DNA of 64,000 nucleotides from Actinobacteria bacterium OK074 (lineage in GTDB: Bacteria; Actinomycetota; Actinomycetes; Streptomycetales; Streptomycetaceae), in the NCBI GenBank assembly GCA_001298575.1, contig LJCV01000296.1, positions 1-64,000 on the forward strand. The letters run 5' to 3'. A model generated the notes under the pieces. That model searched no databases, was not told where the DNA came from, and saw only the letters and a list, made by a program, of their open reading frames with translations. Each line of letters opens with the position of its first letter. Positions within the stretch are counted from its first letter, which is position 1. The position numbers and the translations under genes were made by a program. Positions 15,293 to 23,028 of this stretch are shown here, piece by piece.

Positions 15293-15727
15293 CGGCACCC
15301 GGAAGCGGCCGTGCGGGCCGTTCCGAGAGGATCTCCTCCACCCCCGGCACCCCAAAACCACCCCAAAATCCACCCCAACGGCGTACGGAGGTCGCTCACG
15401 GGCAGCAACGGGTACTGGCGAGTACCAACGGGTTTCGGGGCGTTTCGAAGGGGCGCCGACTGGGATCGTTCACAGAACGTTTCCGCAGGTCATGGCCAAG
15501 AAACCCGGCGTACCCCTGTGCGCCACCTGTCCATCGCTCATGGATGTTGCGGATGTGACCCGCGGTGATGTCGATTACGTTTCGACAACCGCGCCGGTCA
15601 GCTATTGACGCATGACGCGACATACGAGTGTTATTGCGCCACCGTGTTCGGTCACGTTGGTTTCTGGTCGGTTACGACCGGCTTCCCTCCGGCCCACCGT
15701 TGGCCGAACCTGTCCCCAGGAGCCGTC
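15293..15727. other. 435-bp promoter region of the galactoside operon
   Basis: No gene is seen. A possible vegetative promoter is TTGACG (15605-15610), an 18-base spacer, then TGTTAT (15629-15634), giving a leader of about 85 bases. An inverted repeat GGTACT-GGCG-AGTACC lies at 15411-15426, flanked on both sides by CAACGGG, and is a candidate operator. No CebR-type box is visible. Confidence 0.5.
15411..15426. promoter_or_regulatory. Candidate operator: inverted repeat GGTACT-N4-AGTACC
   Basis: Perfect 6-4-6 inverted repeat about 300 bases upstream of the sugar-binding lipoprotein gene, bracketed by direct repeats CAACGGG. No regulator gene for this operon is present in the window, so the cognate protein is unknown. 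Confidence 0.35.
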
Positions 15728-17038
15728 ATGCATGTCACACCCTCCGGTCCTTCCCGCCCCGTCCCCAGCCGTCGCAGCGTCCTGCGCGGCATCGGCGGGG
15801 CCGCTGCGCTCGGCGCCGGCATCCCGCTGCTGAGCGCCTGCGGCGGCAGCGGCACCTCCAGCGACCCGAAGACCGTCACCCTGGGGTCCAAGGCGTCCGA
15901 CCCGGTGCCGAAGAAGGCGTTCGCCGACATCTACGCGGCGTTCAAGAAGGAGTCCGGGATCACGGTCGACGTGAACACCAAGGACTCGAACACCTTCCAG
16001 GAGCAGATCAACTCCTACCTCCAGGGCACGCCGGACGACGTGTTCACCTGGTTCGCCGGGTACCGCATGCAGTTCTTCGCGGCCAAGGGCCTCGCCACGC
16101 CGATCGACGACGTGTGGGCGAAGATCGGGGACAACTTCCCCGACGCGATGAAGAAGCTCAGCAAGGGCGAGGACGGCAAGTACTACTTCGTGCCGCTGTA
16201 CACGTACCCGTGGGCGGTGTTCTACCGCAAGAGCGTCTTCAAGCAGTACGGCTACGAGGTCCCCACCACCTGGGACCAGCTCGTCGCCCTCTGCAAGCAG
16301 ATGAAGAAGGACAACCTGGTCCCGATCGCCTTCGGCGACAAGGACGCCTGGCCCGCGCTCGGCACCTTCGACCAGATCAACTTCCGCACCAACGGCTACG
16401 ACTTCCACGTCGACCTGATGGCGGGCAAGGCGGAGTGGACCGACAAGCGCGTCCGCACGGTCTTCGACACCTGGGCCGAGCTCCTGCCGTACCACCAGGA
16501 CGGCTCCCTGGGCCGCACCTGGCAGGACGCCGCGCAGACGCTGGCGTCGAAGAAGGCGGGCATGTACCTGATGGGCACCTTCGTGGCCCAGCAGTTCACC
16601 GACAAGACCGCCCTGGCCGACCTCGACTTCTTCGCCTTCCCGGAGATCGACTCCGCGTACGGGCAGGACACCGTCGAGGCCCCCACCGACGGCTTCATGC
16701 TCAGCAAGTCGCCGAAGAACAAGGCGGGCGCCGTCAAGCTGCTGGAGTACCTGGGTGCCCCGGCCGCCGAGGAGATCTACCTCAAGTCGGACCCCAGCGT
16801 CGTCGCGGCCTCCACCAAGGCGTCGACGGCCGCGTACACCGACTTGCAGAAGAAGGCGTACGACATGATCAGCAACGCCAAGAGCCTCACCCAGTTCATG
16901 GACCGCGACTCGCGCCCGGACTTCACCTCAACGGTGATGCAGCCCGCGCTGCAGAAGTTCGTGCAGAACCCCAGCGGCATCGACAGCCTGCTCTCGTCGA
17001 TCGAACGCCAGAAGAAGACGATCTTCGCCTCTTCTTGA
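15728..17038 (+). CDS. ABC sugar transporter substrate-binding lipoprotein, 436 aa
   Basis: Extracellular binding protein of the carbohydrate uptake (CUT1) family. The leader has paired arginines (SRRSVLRGIGG) and ends in the lipobox LLSAC, so it is probably exported (possibly by Tat) and lipid-anchored at about Cys38. The mature part shows the usual family pattern, with YFVPLYTYPWAVFYRKSVFK and KAGMYLMGTFVAQQF. ATG 15728 follows AGGAG. It is first in an operon with two permeases, GH36 alpha-galactosidase and GH42 beta-galactosidase, so the ligand is probably a galactose-containing oligosaccharide; this comes from context only. Confidence 0.88.
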   Translation: MHVTPSGPSRPVPSRRSVLRGIGGAAALGAGIPLLSACGGSGTSSDPKTVTLGSKASDPVPKKAFADIYAAFKKESGITVDVNTKDSNTFQEQINSYLQGTPDDVFTWFAGYRMQFFAAKGLATPIDDVWAKIGDNFPDAMKKLSKGEDGKYYFVPLYTYPWAVFYRKSVFKQYGYEVPTTWDQLVALCKQMKKDNLVPIAFGDKDAWPALGTFDQINFRTNGYDFHVDLMAGKAEWTDKRVRTVFDTWAELLPYHQDGSLGRTWQDAAQTLASKKAGMYLMGTFVAQQFTDKTALADLDFFAFPEIDSAYGQDTVEAPTDGFMLSKSPKNKAGAVKLLEYLGAPAAEEIYLKSDPSVVAASTKASTAAYTDLQKKAYDMISNAKSLTQFMDRDSRPDFTSTVMQPALQKFVQNPSGIDSLLSSIERQKKTIFASS

Positions 17039-17074
17039 TCAGGGAACCCAGGGAACTCAGGGACGTCGCTCCTC

Positions 17075-18067
17075 ATGACCACTGACAGCACCACGGGCAT
17101 CCCGGAGGCGGCCGACGCGCCGCCTCCGGGCGCCGCCCCCACCAAGACGGCCGCCGGCAAGCGGATCCCCCAGGGACACCGGCGGCTGCTCACCCGCCGC
17201 GACCGGATCACGCTCTCCCTGATGGCGGGCCTGCCGACGATCCTGCACGTCCTCCTCGTGTGGGTGACCGCGCTCGCCTCGATCGCGCTCGCCTTCACCA
17301 CCTGGGACGGCATCGGCTTCGACTCCATCAAGTGGGTCGGGCTCGACAACTTCCGGGAACTGTTCACCAACAACCCGCAGTTCTGGCCCGCGGTCGAGCA
17401 CAACATCATCTGGTTCGTGGTGCTCATCGCGCTGCCGACGCCGTTCGGCCTGTTCCTGGCCGTCCAGCTGGACAAGAACATCCGCTTCAGCCGCGTCTAC
17501 CAGACCGCGTTCTTCCTGCCGGTCGTCATGTCCCTCGCGGTCATCGGCTTCGTCTGGCAGCTGGTGTACAACCCGGACACGGGCCTGATCAACAGCGTCA
17601 TCGGCGCCAACAAGCCCGGCCACTACATCGACTGGATCGGCAACCCGGACCTCAACCTCTGGGCGATCCTGGTCGCCGCGTCCTGGCGCCACGCCGGTTA
17701 CATGATGATCCTCTACCTGGCCGGCCTCAAGGGCGTCGACCCGTCGCTGCGCGAGGCGTCCGCACTGGACGGCGCCAACGAGTGGCAGACGTTCAAGAAC
17801 GTCATCTTCCCGACGCTGCGCCCGACCAACACCGTCGTCCTGGTCGTCACGATCATCGAGGCCCTGCGCGCCTTCGACCTCGTCTACGTCTTCAACAAGG
17901 GCGCCCAGGGCACCGAGTTGCTGTCGATCCTGGTCACCAACAACATCATCGGCGAATCCAGCCGCATCGGGTACGGGTCGGCCATCGCCGTCGTCCTGCT
18001 GGTGATCTCGCTGATCGTGATCATCCCCTACCTGGTGTCCACGTTCCGGAAGGAGCGGCGCGCGTGA
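17075..18067 (+). CDS. ABC sugar permease (MalF/UgpA type), 330 aa
   Basis: Inner-membrane permease of the CUT1 family with six predicted helices after a cytoplasmic N-terminus of about 45 residues. The ATPase-contacting EAA loop is present (SLREASALDGANEWQTFKNV, about 228-247). It lies 36 bases after the binding-protein gene; its TGA overlaps the GTG start of the second permease by four bases. No ATPase gene is in the operon, so a shared subunit such as MsiK is expected. Confidence 0.92.
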   Translation: MTTDSTTGIPEAADAPPPGAAPTKTAAGKRIPQGHRRLLTRRDRITLSLMAGLPTILHVLLVWVTALASIALAFTTWDGIGFDSIKWVGLDNFRELFTNNPQFWPAVEHNIIWFVVLIALPTPFGLFLAVQLDKNIRFSRVYQTAFFLPVVMSLAVIGFVWQLVYNPDTGLINSVIGANKPGHYIDWIGNPDLNLWAILVAASWRHAGYMMILYLAGLKGVDPSLREASALDGANEWQTFKNVIFPTLRPTNTVVLVVTIIEALRAFDLVYVFNKGAQGTELLSILVTNNIIGESSRIGYGSAIAVVLLVISLIVIIPYLVSTFRKERRA

Positions 18068-18972
18068 GCACGTCAACCATCGCGACGAGCGCTCCCCTCA
18101 AGGAGCCCAAGGAGCGCACCCCCGTCCGGCCCGCCCGGGTCCTGTTGCACGTCTTCCTCGTCGTCACCTCGCTCGCCTGGCTCGCGCCGCTGCTGTGGGC
18201 GGTGTACGCGGCCCTGCGCCCGTACGCCGAGACCAGCGAGAAGGGGTACGTCTCCTGGCCCAGCAAGCTCACGCTCGACAACTTCAAGAACGCCTACGAG
18301 CAGTCGGACATGATCCACTACTTCGGGAACACGCTGGTCATCGCGGTTCCCGCAGTGCTGCTGACGCTGTTCCTGTCGTCGTGCGTGGCCTTCTACGTCA
18401 GCCGCTTCGACTTCCGCATCAACCTGTCGCTGCTGCTGCTCTTCACGGCCGGAAACCTGCTCCCGCAGCAGGTCATCATCACCCCGCTGTACCGCATGTA
18501 CCTGCTCGTGGACCTGCCCGGCATCACCGCCAGCGGCAAGCTGTACGACTCCGCGCTCGGTCTCGTCCTCATCCACGTGGCGTTCCAGTCGGGCTTCTGC
18601 GCCTTCGTGCTGAGCAACTACATGCGCTCGCTGCCGCACGAGCTGACCGAGGCCGCGCTGGTCGACGGCGCCTCCGTGTGGCGGCTGTACTGGCAGATCG
18701 TGCTGCCGCTGTGCAAGCCCGCGATGGCCGCCCTGGCCACGCTGCTGTCCATCTGGATCTACAACGACTTCTTCTGGGCGCTCGTACTGATCTCCACCGG
18801 TGAGAACATGCCGATCACCTCGGCCCTCAACAACCTCTCCGGCCAGTACTTCACCGACTCCAACCTGGTCGCCGCGGGCGCGCTGCTGACCGCGATCCCG
18901 ACGCTGATCGTGTACTTCGTCCTCCAGCGCCAGTTCGTGAGCGGTCTGACCCTCGGCGCCAACAAGGGCTGA
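18064..18972 (+). CDS. ABC sugar permease (MalG/UgpE type), 302 aa
   Basis: Second permease of the galactoside importer, with six predicted helices and the EAA loop LTEAALVDGASVWRLYWQIV (about 197-216). The GTG start at 18064 is set by the GTGA overlap with the preceding gene. Helix 5 has IWIYNDFFWALVLIS, typical of MalG-like subunits. It is followed by 118 bases containing short GC-rich stem-loops (for example a 14-bp palindrome at 19001-19014) before the alpha-galactosidase gene, which may adjust expression within the operon. Confidence 0.92.
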   Translation: MSTSTIATSAPLKEPKERTPVRPARVLLHVFLVVTSLAWLAPLLWAVYAALRPYAETSEKGYVSWPSKLTLDNFKNAYEQSDMIHYFGNTLVIAVPAVLLTLFLSSCVAFYVSRFDFRINLSLLLLFTAGNLLPQQVIITPLYRMYLLVDLPGITASGKLYDSALGLVLIHVAFQSGFCAFVLSNYMRSLPHELTEAALVDGASVWRLYWQIVLPLCKPAMAALATLLSIWIYNDFFWALVLISTGENMPITSALNNLSGQYFTDSNLVAAGALLTAIPTLIVYFVLQRQFVSGLTLGANKG

Positions 18973-19090
18973 TCCCGGGGCCGAGCGTTCGTTCAAGGGC
19001 CGACCCCGGGGTCGCGAGTCCGACAAGGGCACACCCCGAGCCCAACCGGGGTCGCCCCGGCACCACTTGCACCACCTGAAAGAGATCACC

Positions 19091-20404
19091 GTGCACCACC
19101 CCTTCACTCCGCTCGCCGCCGTGCCCGTGGACCCCGTCAACGCCCGTGTCCACGAGGAGGGTTGGCAGTCCTGGAGCCCCAGCGGCGCGTATGCGCCCGG
19201 CGCGCGGCCGTACCGCCCGACCAGCGGCAACCGGGCACTGGGCTGCTACCGCCCGGGAGTCGACGTCCCCGCCGGGACCTTCCAGGGCGAGGGCCTGCTC
19301 GCGCTCGACCCCGGCGACGGCTCCCCGGTCAGGCTGTGGGCGGCCGTCAACCCGACGCACGAGGTCCCGTCCATCCGCCTCGTCGTGCGGGACGGGACCG
19401 CCGAAGTCAGTGCCGACGGCACGGTGAAGGAGCTGACGGGCGCCACCGTCCAGCAGGTGCTGGCGGACTGGGCCGAGGGCCTGGCCCTCCCGGCGCCGCG
19501 GCCCGCGCCCACCGTCTGGTGCTCCTGGTACGAGTACTTCACCGAGGTCACCGAGGACGACATCCACGAGAACCTCCGTGCGATGGACACCCTCGACCTG
19601 CCCATCGACGTCGTCCAGATCGACGACGGCTACCAGCGGGCGCTCGGCGACTGGCTCGTCCTCTCCGGCCGCTTCCGCTCCCGGGCCGGCATCGCCGACG
19701 CGATCCGCGCGCGGGGCCGCCGGGCGGGCATCTGGACGGCCCCCTTCCTCGTCGACCCGGCGAGCGAACTGGCCACCCAGCGGCCCGAGTTGCTGGTGCG
19801 CGACGCGGACGGCGGCTTCACCCACGGCGGTCACAACTGGGACCGCGACCTGTACGTCCTGGACACCACGCACCCCGAGGCGGCGGCCTACCTCACCGAG
19901 GTGTACGCCACCCTGCGTGCCGAGGGCTACGACTACTTCAAGGCCGACTTCCTGTACGCGGGCGCCCTGGACGGCGTACGCCACAAGGAAGTTGATGCCC
20001 TGACGGCGTACCGCGAGGGCGTCGGGCTGATCCGGGCCGCGATCGGCGAGGACGCCTACCTGCTCGGCTGCGGGGCGCCCATCCTGCCGTCCATCGGCCT
20101 GTTCGACGCGATGCGGGTCAGCCCGGACACGGCCCCGCACCGCCGTCCCGAGGCGGACGACTACTCCCAACCCGGCCAGGACCCGGCCGAGTTCACCGGC
20201 GCGGCCCGCCAGTGGCAGCACGGCCGGCTCTGGGTCAACGACCCCGACTGCCTGATGGCCCGCCCCGCCGTGGAGACCCGCGAACGGTGGGCCGCGCACG
20301 TCGAGGCCACCGGCGGCCTGATGGCCTCCAGTGACCGCCTGTTGTCGCTCGACCTGTGGGGCGTGGACACAACGCGCCGCCTGCTGACGGGAGTTGACCG
20401 ATGA
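19091..20404 (+). CDS. GH36 alpha-galactosidase, 437 aa
   Basis: Glycoside hydrolase (clan D, GH36-like) predicted to release alpha-linked galactose. The barrel shows WCSWYEYFTEVTEDDI, then VVQIDDGYQRALGDW, the nucleophile Asp in YDYFKADFLYAG (about 284) and the acid/base Asp in MRVSPDTAPH (about 347). It is shorter than classical 700-residue GH36 enzymes, with a reduced N-terminal sandwich. There is no signal peptide, so it acts inside the cell on imported sugar. The GTG at 19091 is preferred (GAAAGAGATCACC precedes it) over an in-frame TTG at 19067. Its stop overlaps the next ATG by four bases (ATGA). Confidence 0.87.
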   Translation: MHHPFTPLAAVPVDPVNARVHEEGWQSWSPSGAYAPGARPYRPTSGNRALGCYRPGVDVPAGTFQGEGLLALDPGDGSPVRLWAAVNPTHEVPSIRLVVRDGTAEVSADGTVKELTGATVQQVLADWAEGLALPAPRPAPTVWCSWYEYFTEVTEDDIHENLRAMDTLDLPIDVVQIDDGYQRALGDWLVLSGRFRSRAGIADAIRARGRRAGIWTAPFLVDPASELATQRPELLVRDADGGFTHGGHNWDRDLYVLDTTHPEAAAYLTEVYATLRAEGYDYFKADFLYAGALDGVRHKEVDALTAYREGVGLIRAAIGEDAYLLGCGAPILPSIGLFDAMRVSPDTAPHRRPEADDYSQPGQDPAEFTGAARQWQHGRLWVNDPDCLMARPAVETRERWAAHVEATGGLMASSDRLLSLDLWGVDTTRRLLTGVDR

Positions 20405-22413
20405 GCCGCACACTGTCGATCGAGGGGCTCGCCTACGGCGGCGACTACAACCCCGAGCAGTGGCCCGAGGAGGTGTGGGCCGAGGACGTGCGCCTGATGC
20501 GCGAGGCCGGGGTGAACCTGGTCAGCGTCGGCATCTTCTCCTGGGCGCTGCTCGAACCGGCCGAAGGCGTCTACGACTTCGGCCGCATGGACCGCATCCT
20601 GGACCTGCTGCACGAGAACGGCATCGCCGCCGACCTGGCCACCCCGACGGCGGCGCCCCCGGCCTGGTTCTTCCGCGCGCACCCGGAGGCGCTGCCCGTC
20701 GACTTCGACGGCCGCACCCTCTCCTACGGCAGCCGCCAGACCTTCTGCCCGAGCAGCCCCGCGTACCGGGAAGCGGCCCTGCGCATCGCGGGCGCGCTGG
20801 CGGAACGCTACGCGGACCACCCGGCCGTGCGCATGTGGCACGTCCACAACGAGTACGGCTGCCACAACCCGACGTGCTACTGCGACACCAGCGCGGCGGC
20901 GTTCCGGGTGTGGCTGCGCACCAGGTACGACGACCTGGCGGCGCTCAACCACGCCTGGGGCACCACGTTCTGGAGCCAGTGGTACTACGACTGGGAGGAG
21001 ATCCTCCCGCCGCGCCGCACCGGCGCCGTACCCAACCCGACCCACCAGCTGGACTGGCGCCGCTTCTCCAGCGACGCCCTGCTGTCGCTGTGCAGGGCGG
21101 AGCGCGCGGTGCTGCTGGAGGCGGCCCCGGAGACCCCCGCGACCACCAACTTCATGGTGATGTACAACTTCGACGCGCTCGACTACTGGCGCTGGGCACC
21201 GGAGTTGGACGTCGTCTCCAACGACCACTACCTCCGCTCCACCGACCCCCAGTCGGAGATCGACATCGCGCTCAGCGGCGACCTGGTGCGCTCGCTGGCG
21301 GGCGGCCGGCCGTGGCTGCTGATGGAGCACTCGACCGGCGCGGTCAACTGGCAGCCCGTCAACCGGGCCAAGAACCCTGGGGAGTTGCGCCGCAACGCGC
21401 TCGCGCACGTGGCGCACGGCGCGGACGGCATCGCCTACTTCCAGTGGCGGGCGGCCAGGGCGGGCGCCGAACAGTGGCACTCGGCGATGCTGCCGCACGC
21501 GGGCACGGACAGCCAGATCTGGCGTGACGTGGTCGCGTTGGGCGCGGACCTGAAGGCGCTGGCCGAGGTGCGCGGCAGTACGGCCGCCGCCCAGGTCGCC
21601 GTCGTCTGGGACTGGGACGCCCGCTGGGCGCTCGAACTGCCCTCCCAGCCCAGCGAAGAGGTCCGCTACCTGGACCAAGTCCGGTCCTGGTACGAGCCGT
21701 TGTGGCGCGCGGGCATCGCGGTCGACTTCGTCCGCCCGGACGCCGACCTGTCGGCGTACCGCCTGGTCCTGGCGCCCAGCCTCTACCTGGTCGACGACGC
21801 AGGCGCCGCCAACCTGACGGGCTTCGCCGAACGCGGCGGCACCCTCGCGGTCGGCTTCCACAGCGGCGCGGTGGACGAGAACTGCCATGTACGGCTGGGC
21901 GGTTACCCCGGAGCCTTCCGGGACGCGCTCGGCGTCCGCACGGACGAACTCTTCCCGCTGCTGCCGGGCGAGCCGCTGGCCCTGAGCGAGGGCGGTACGG
22001 CGACGCTGTGGTCCGAGCGGGTACGGCTCGCGGGCGCCGAGGCGGTGACCTCGTACGGCGAAGGCCCGCTGGCGGGTGTGCCGGCCGTCACGCGCAACGC
22101 CCACGGCACCGGCACCGCCTGGTACTTGGCCACCCGGCCGGACCCGGAGACGCTGGGCGCGCTGCTCGGCCGGATCGCCGGGGAGGCGGGCGTCGAGCCG
22201 GTCCGTGCCGTCCCCGCGGGGGTGGAAGCGGTGCTGCGGCGCGGTGCCGAGGCCGACTACCTCTTCCTGATCGACCACGGCGGGAACGGTGCCGAGGTCG
22301 AAGTCGGGCCGGATGCCGTGGAGTTGCTGACGGGCAAGCCGGTGGAGGGTGGCCGGGTCGTTCTCGCGCCCGGGTCGGTCGTGGTGGTGCGGGAGCCGGT
22401 GGGGCGGGGCTGA
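20401..22413 (+). CDS. GH42 beta-galactosidase, 670 aa
   Basis: Cytoplasmic glycoside hydrolase family 42 enzyme of normal length, with three regions: TIM barrel (1-390), trimerisation domain (about 395-595) and C-terminal beta domain. The start YGGDYNPEQWPEEVW is characteristic. The acid/base Glu lies in HVHNEYGC (about 159) and the nucleophile Glu in WLLMEHSTGAVNWQ (about 308). Metal-site cysteines are visible at TFCPSSP and NPTCYC. The ATGA overlap with the GH36 gene indicates tight coupling, so the operon handles sugars carrying both alpha- and beta-galactosyl bonds, or several substrates. Confidence 0.92.
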   Translation: MSRTLSIEGLAYGGDYNPEQWPEEVWAEDVRLMREAGVNLVSVGIFSWALLEPAEGVYDFGRMDRILDLLHENGIAADLATPTAAPPAWFFRAHPEALPVDFDGRTLSYGSRQTFCPSSPAYREAALRIAGALAERYADHPAVRMWHVHNEYGCHNPTCYCDTSAAAFRVWLRTRYDDLAALNHAWGTTFWSQWYYDWEEILPPRRTGAVPNPTHQLDWRRFSSDALLSLCRAERAVLLEAAPETPATTNFMVMYNFDALDYWRWAPELDVVSNDHYLRSTDPQSEIDIALSGDLVRSLAGGRPWLLMEHSTGAVNWQPVNRAKNPGELRRNALAHVAHGADGIAYFQWRAARAGAEQWHSAMLPHAGTDSQIWRDVVALGADLKALAEVRGSTAAAQVAVVWDWDARWALELPSQPSEEVRYLDQVRSWYEPLWRAGIAVDFVRPDADLSAYRLVLAPSLYLVDDAGAANLTGFAERGGTLAVGFHSGAVDENCHVRLGGYPGAFRDALGVRTDELFPLLPGEPLALSEGGTATLWSERVRLAGAEAVTSYGEGPLAGVPAVTRNAHGTGTAWYLATRPDPETLGALLGRIAGEAGVEPVRAVPAGVEAVLRRGAEADYLFLIDHGGNGAEVEVGPDAVELLTGKPVEGGRVVLAPGSVVVVREPVGRG

Positions 22414-22437
22414 GGGCAGCCCGGGTCCGAGCTGCCC
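22414..22437. terminator. Stem-loop after the GH42 gene
   Basis: GGGCAGC (22414-22420) pairs with GCTGCCC (22431-22437) around a ten-base loop, directly after the GH42 stop codon and ahead of the convergent lipoprotein gene. Confidence 0.55.
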
Positions 22438-22515
22438 CGCGTCACCCGAGGCGTCCTTGGGCGTCACCCAGCCCACTTGAGGCCGGCAGGTGCCGACCGC
22501 CGTGTGCCGGTCCGA

Positions 22516-23028
22516 TCAGGGGATCGTCAGGCGCACGGCGGGGCACATGCCCGAACTCCCGCTGCCGCAGCGGAGTTCGGCCTTGGCGTTCGCGCCGCAG
22601 TAGTCCTTGCGCTGCGGCTTCTCCGCGCCGAAGCCCGTGGGCGTGGTGCCCGAGGTCAGGGCCCCGGCCGGGCCGCCGACGACGGTCAGCCGGGCCACCC
22701 CGTCCGCCCCGGTGGTCTTCGTGCCGACGAAGACCCCGGACCCCGACGGCTGCCCCGAACCCGTGCCGTACAGCCAGAAGTTGACCTTCTGGCCCGCCAC
22801 GGGCCTGTCGTCCGCCGTGAGCGTGGCGGTCAGCGGGAGGTCGTCGGTGAGCTTGTCGACGTGCGCGTCCGACACCGCCAGGGACACGCCCGTGCAGCCG
22901 TAGACCTGGGACTGCGAGCAGCCCGTGAGCAGGGCGCAGGCCAGCGCCCCGGCCGTCGCGAGGGCGGCCCAACTGGCGGGCCCCTGGGGCAGCTTCGGCA
23001 TCCGCCCGCACCACCGTCGCGTCAGCAT
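22516..23028 (-). CDS. Small secreted lipoprotein, 170 aa
   Basis: Predicted lipoprotein: a basic start (LTRRWCGR), a hydrophobic stretch (ASWAALATAGALACALLTGC) ending in the lipobox LLTGC, then a mature part of about 130 residues with six cysteines, probably disulphide-bonded. The pattern LPLTATLTADDRPVAGQKVNFWLYG followed by GADGVARLTV resembles an Ig-like (Big-1 type) beta-sandwich; this is inference. ATG 23028 overlaps the stop of the giant repeat-protein gene by seven bases; an internal ATG at 23001 is the alternative. The tight coupling suggests the two secreted products work together at the cell surface. Confidence 0.72.
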   Translation of the reverse strand: MLTRRWCGRMPKLPQGPASWAALATAGALACALLTGCSQSQVYGCTGVSLAVSDAHVDKLTDDLPLTATLTADDRPVAGQKVNFWLYGTGSGQPSGSGVFVGTKTTGADGVARLTVVGGPAGALTSGTTPTGFGAEKPQRKDYCGANAKAELRCGSGSSGMCPAVRLTIP

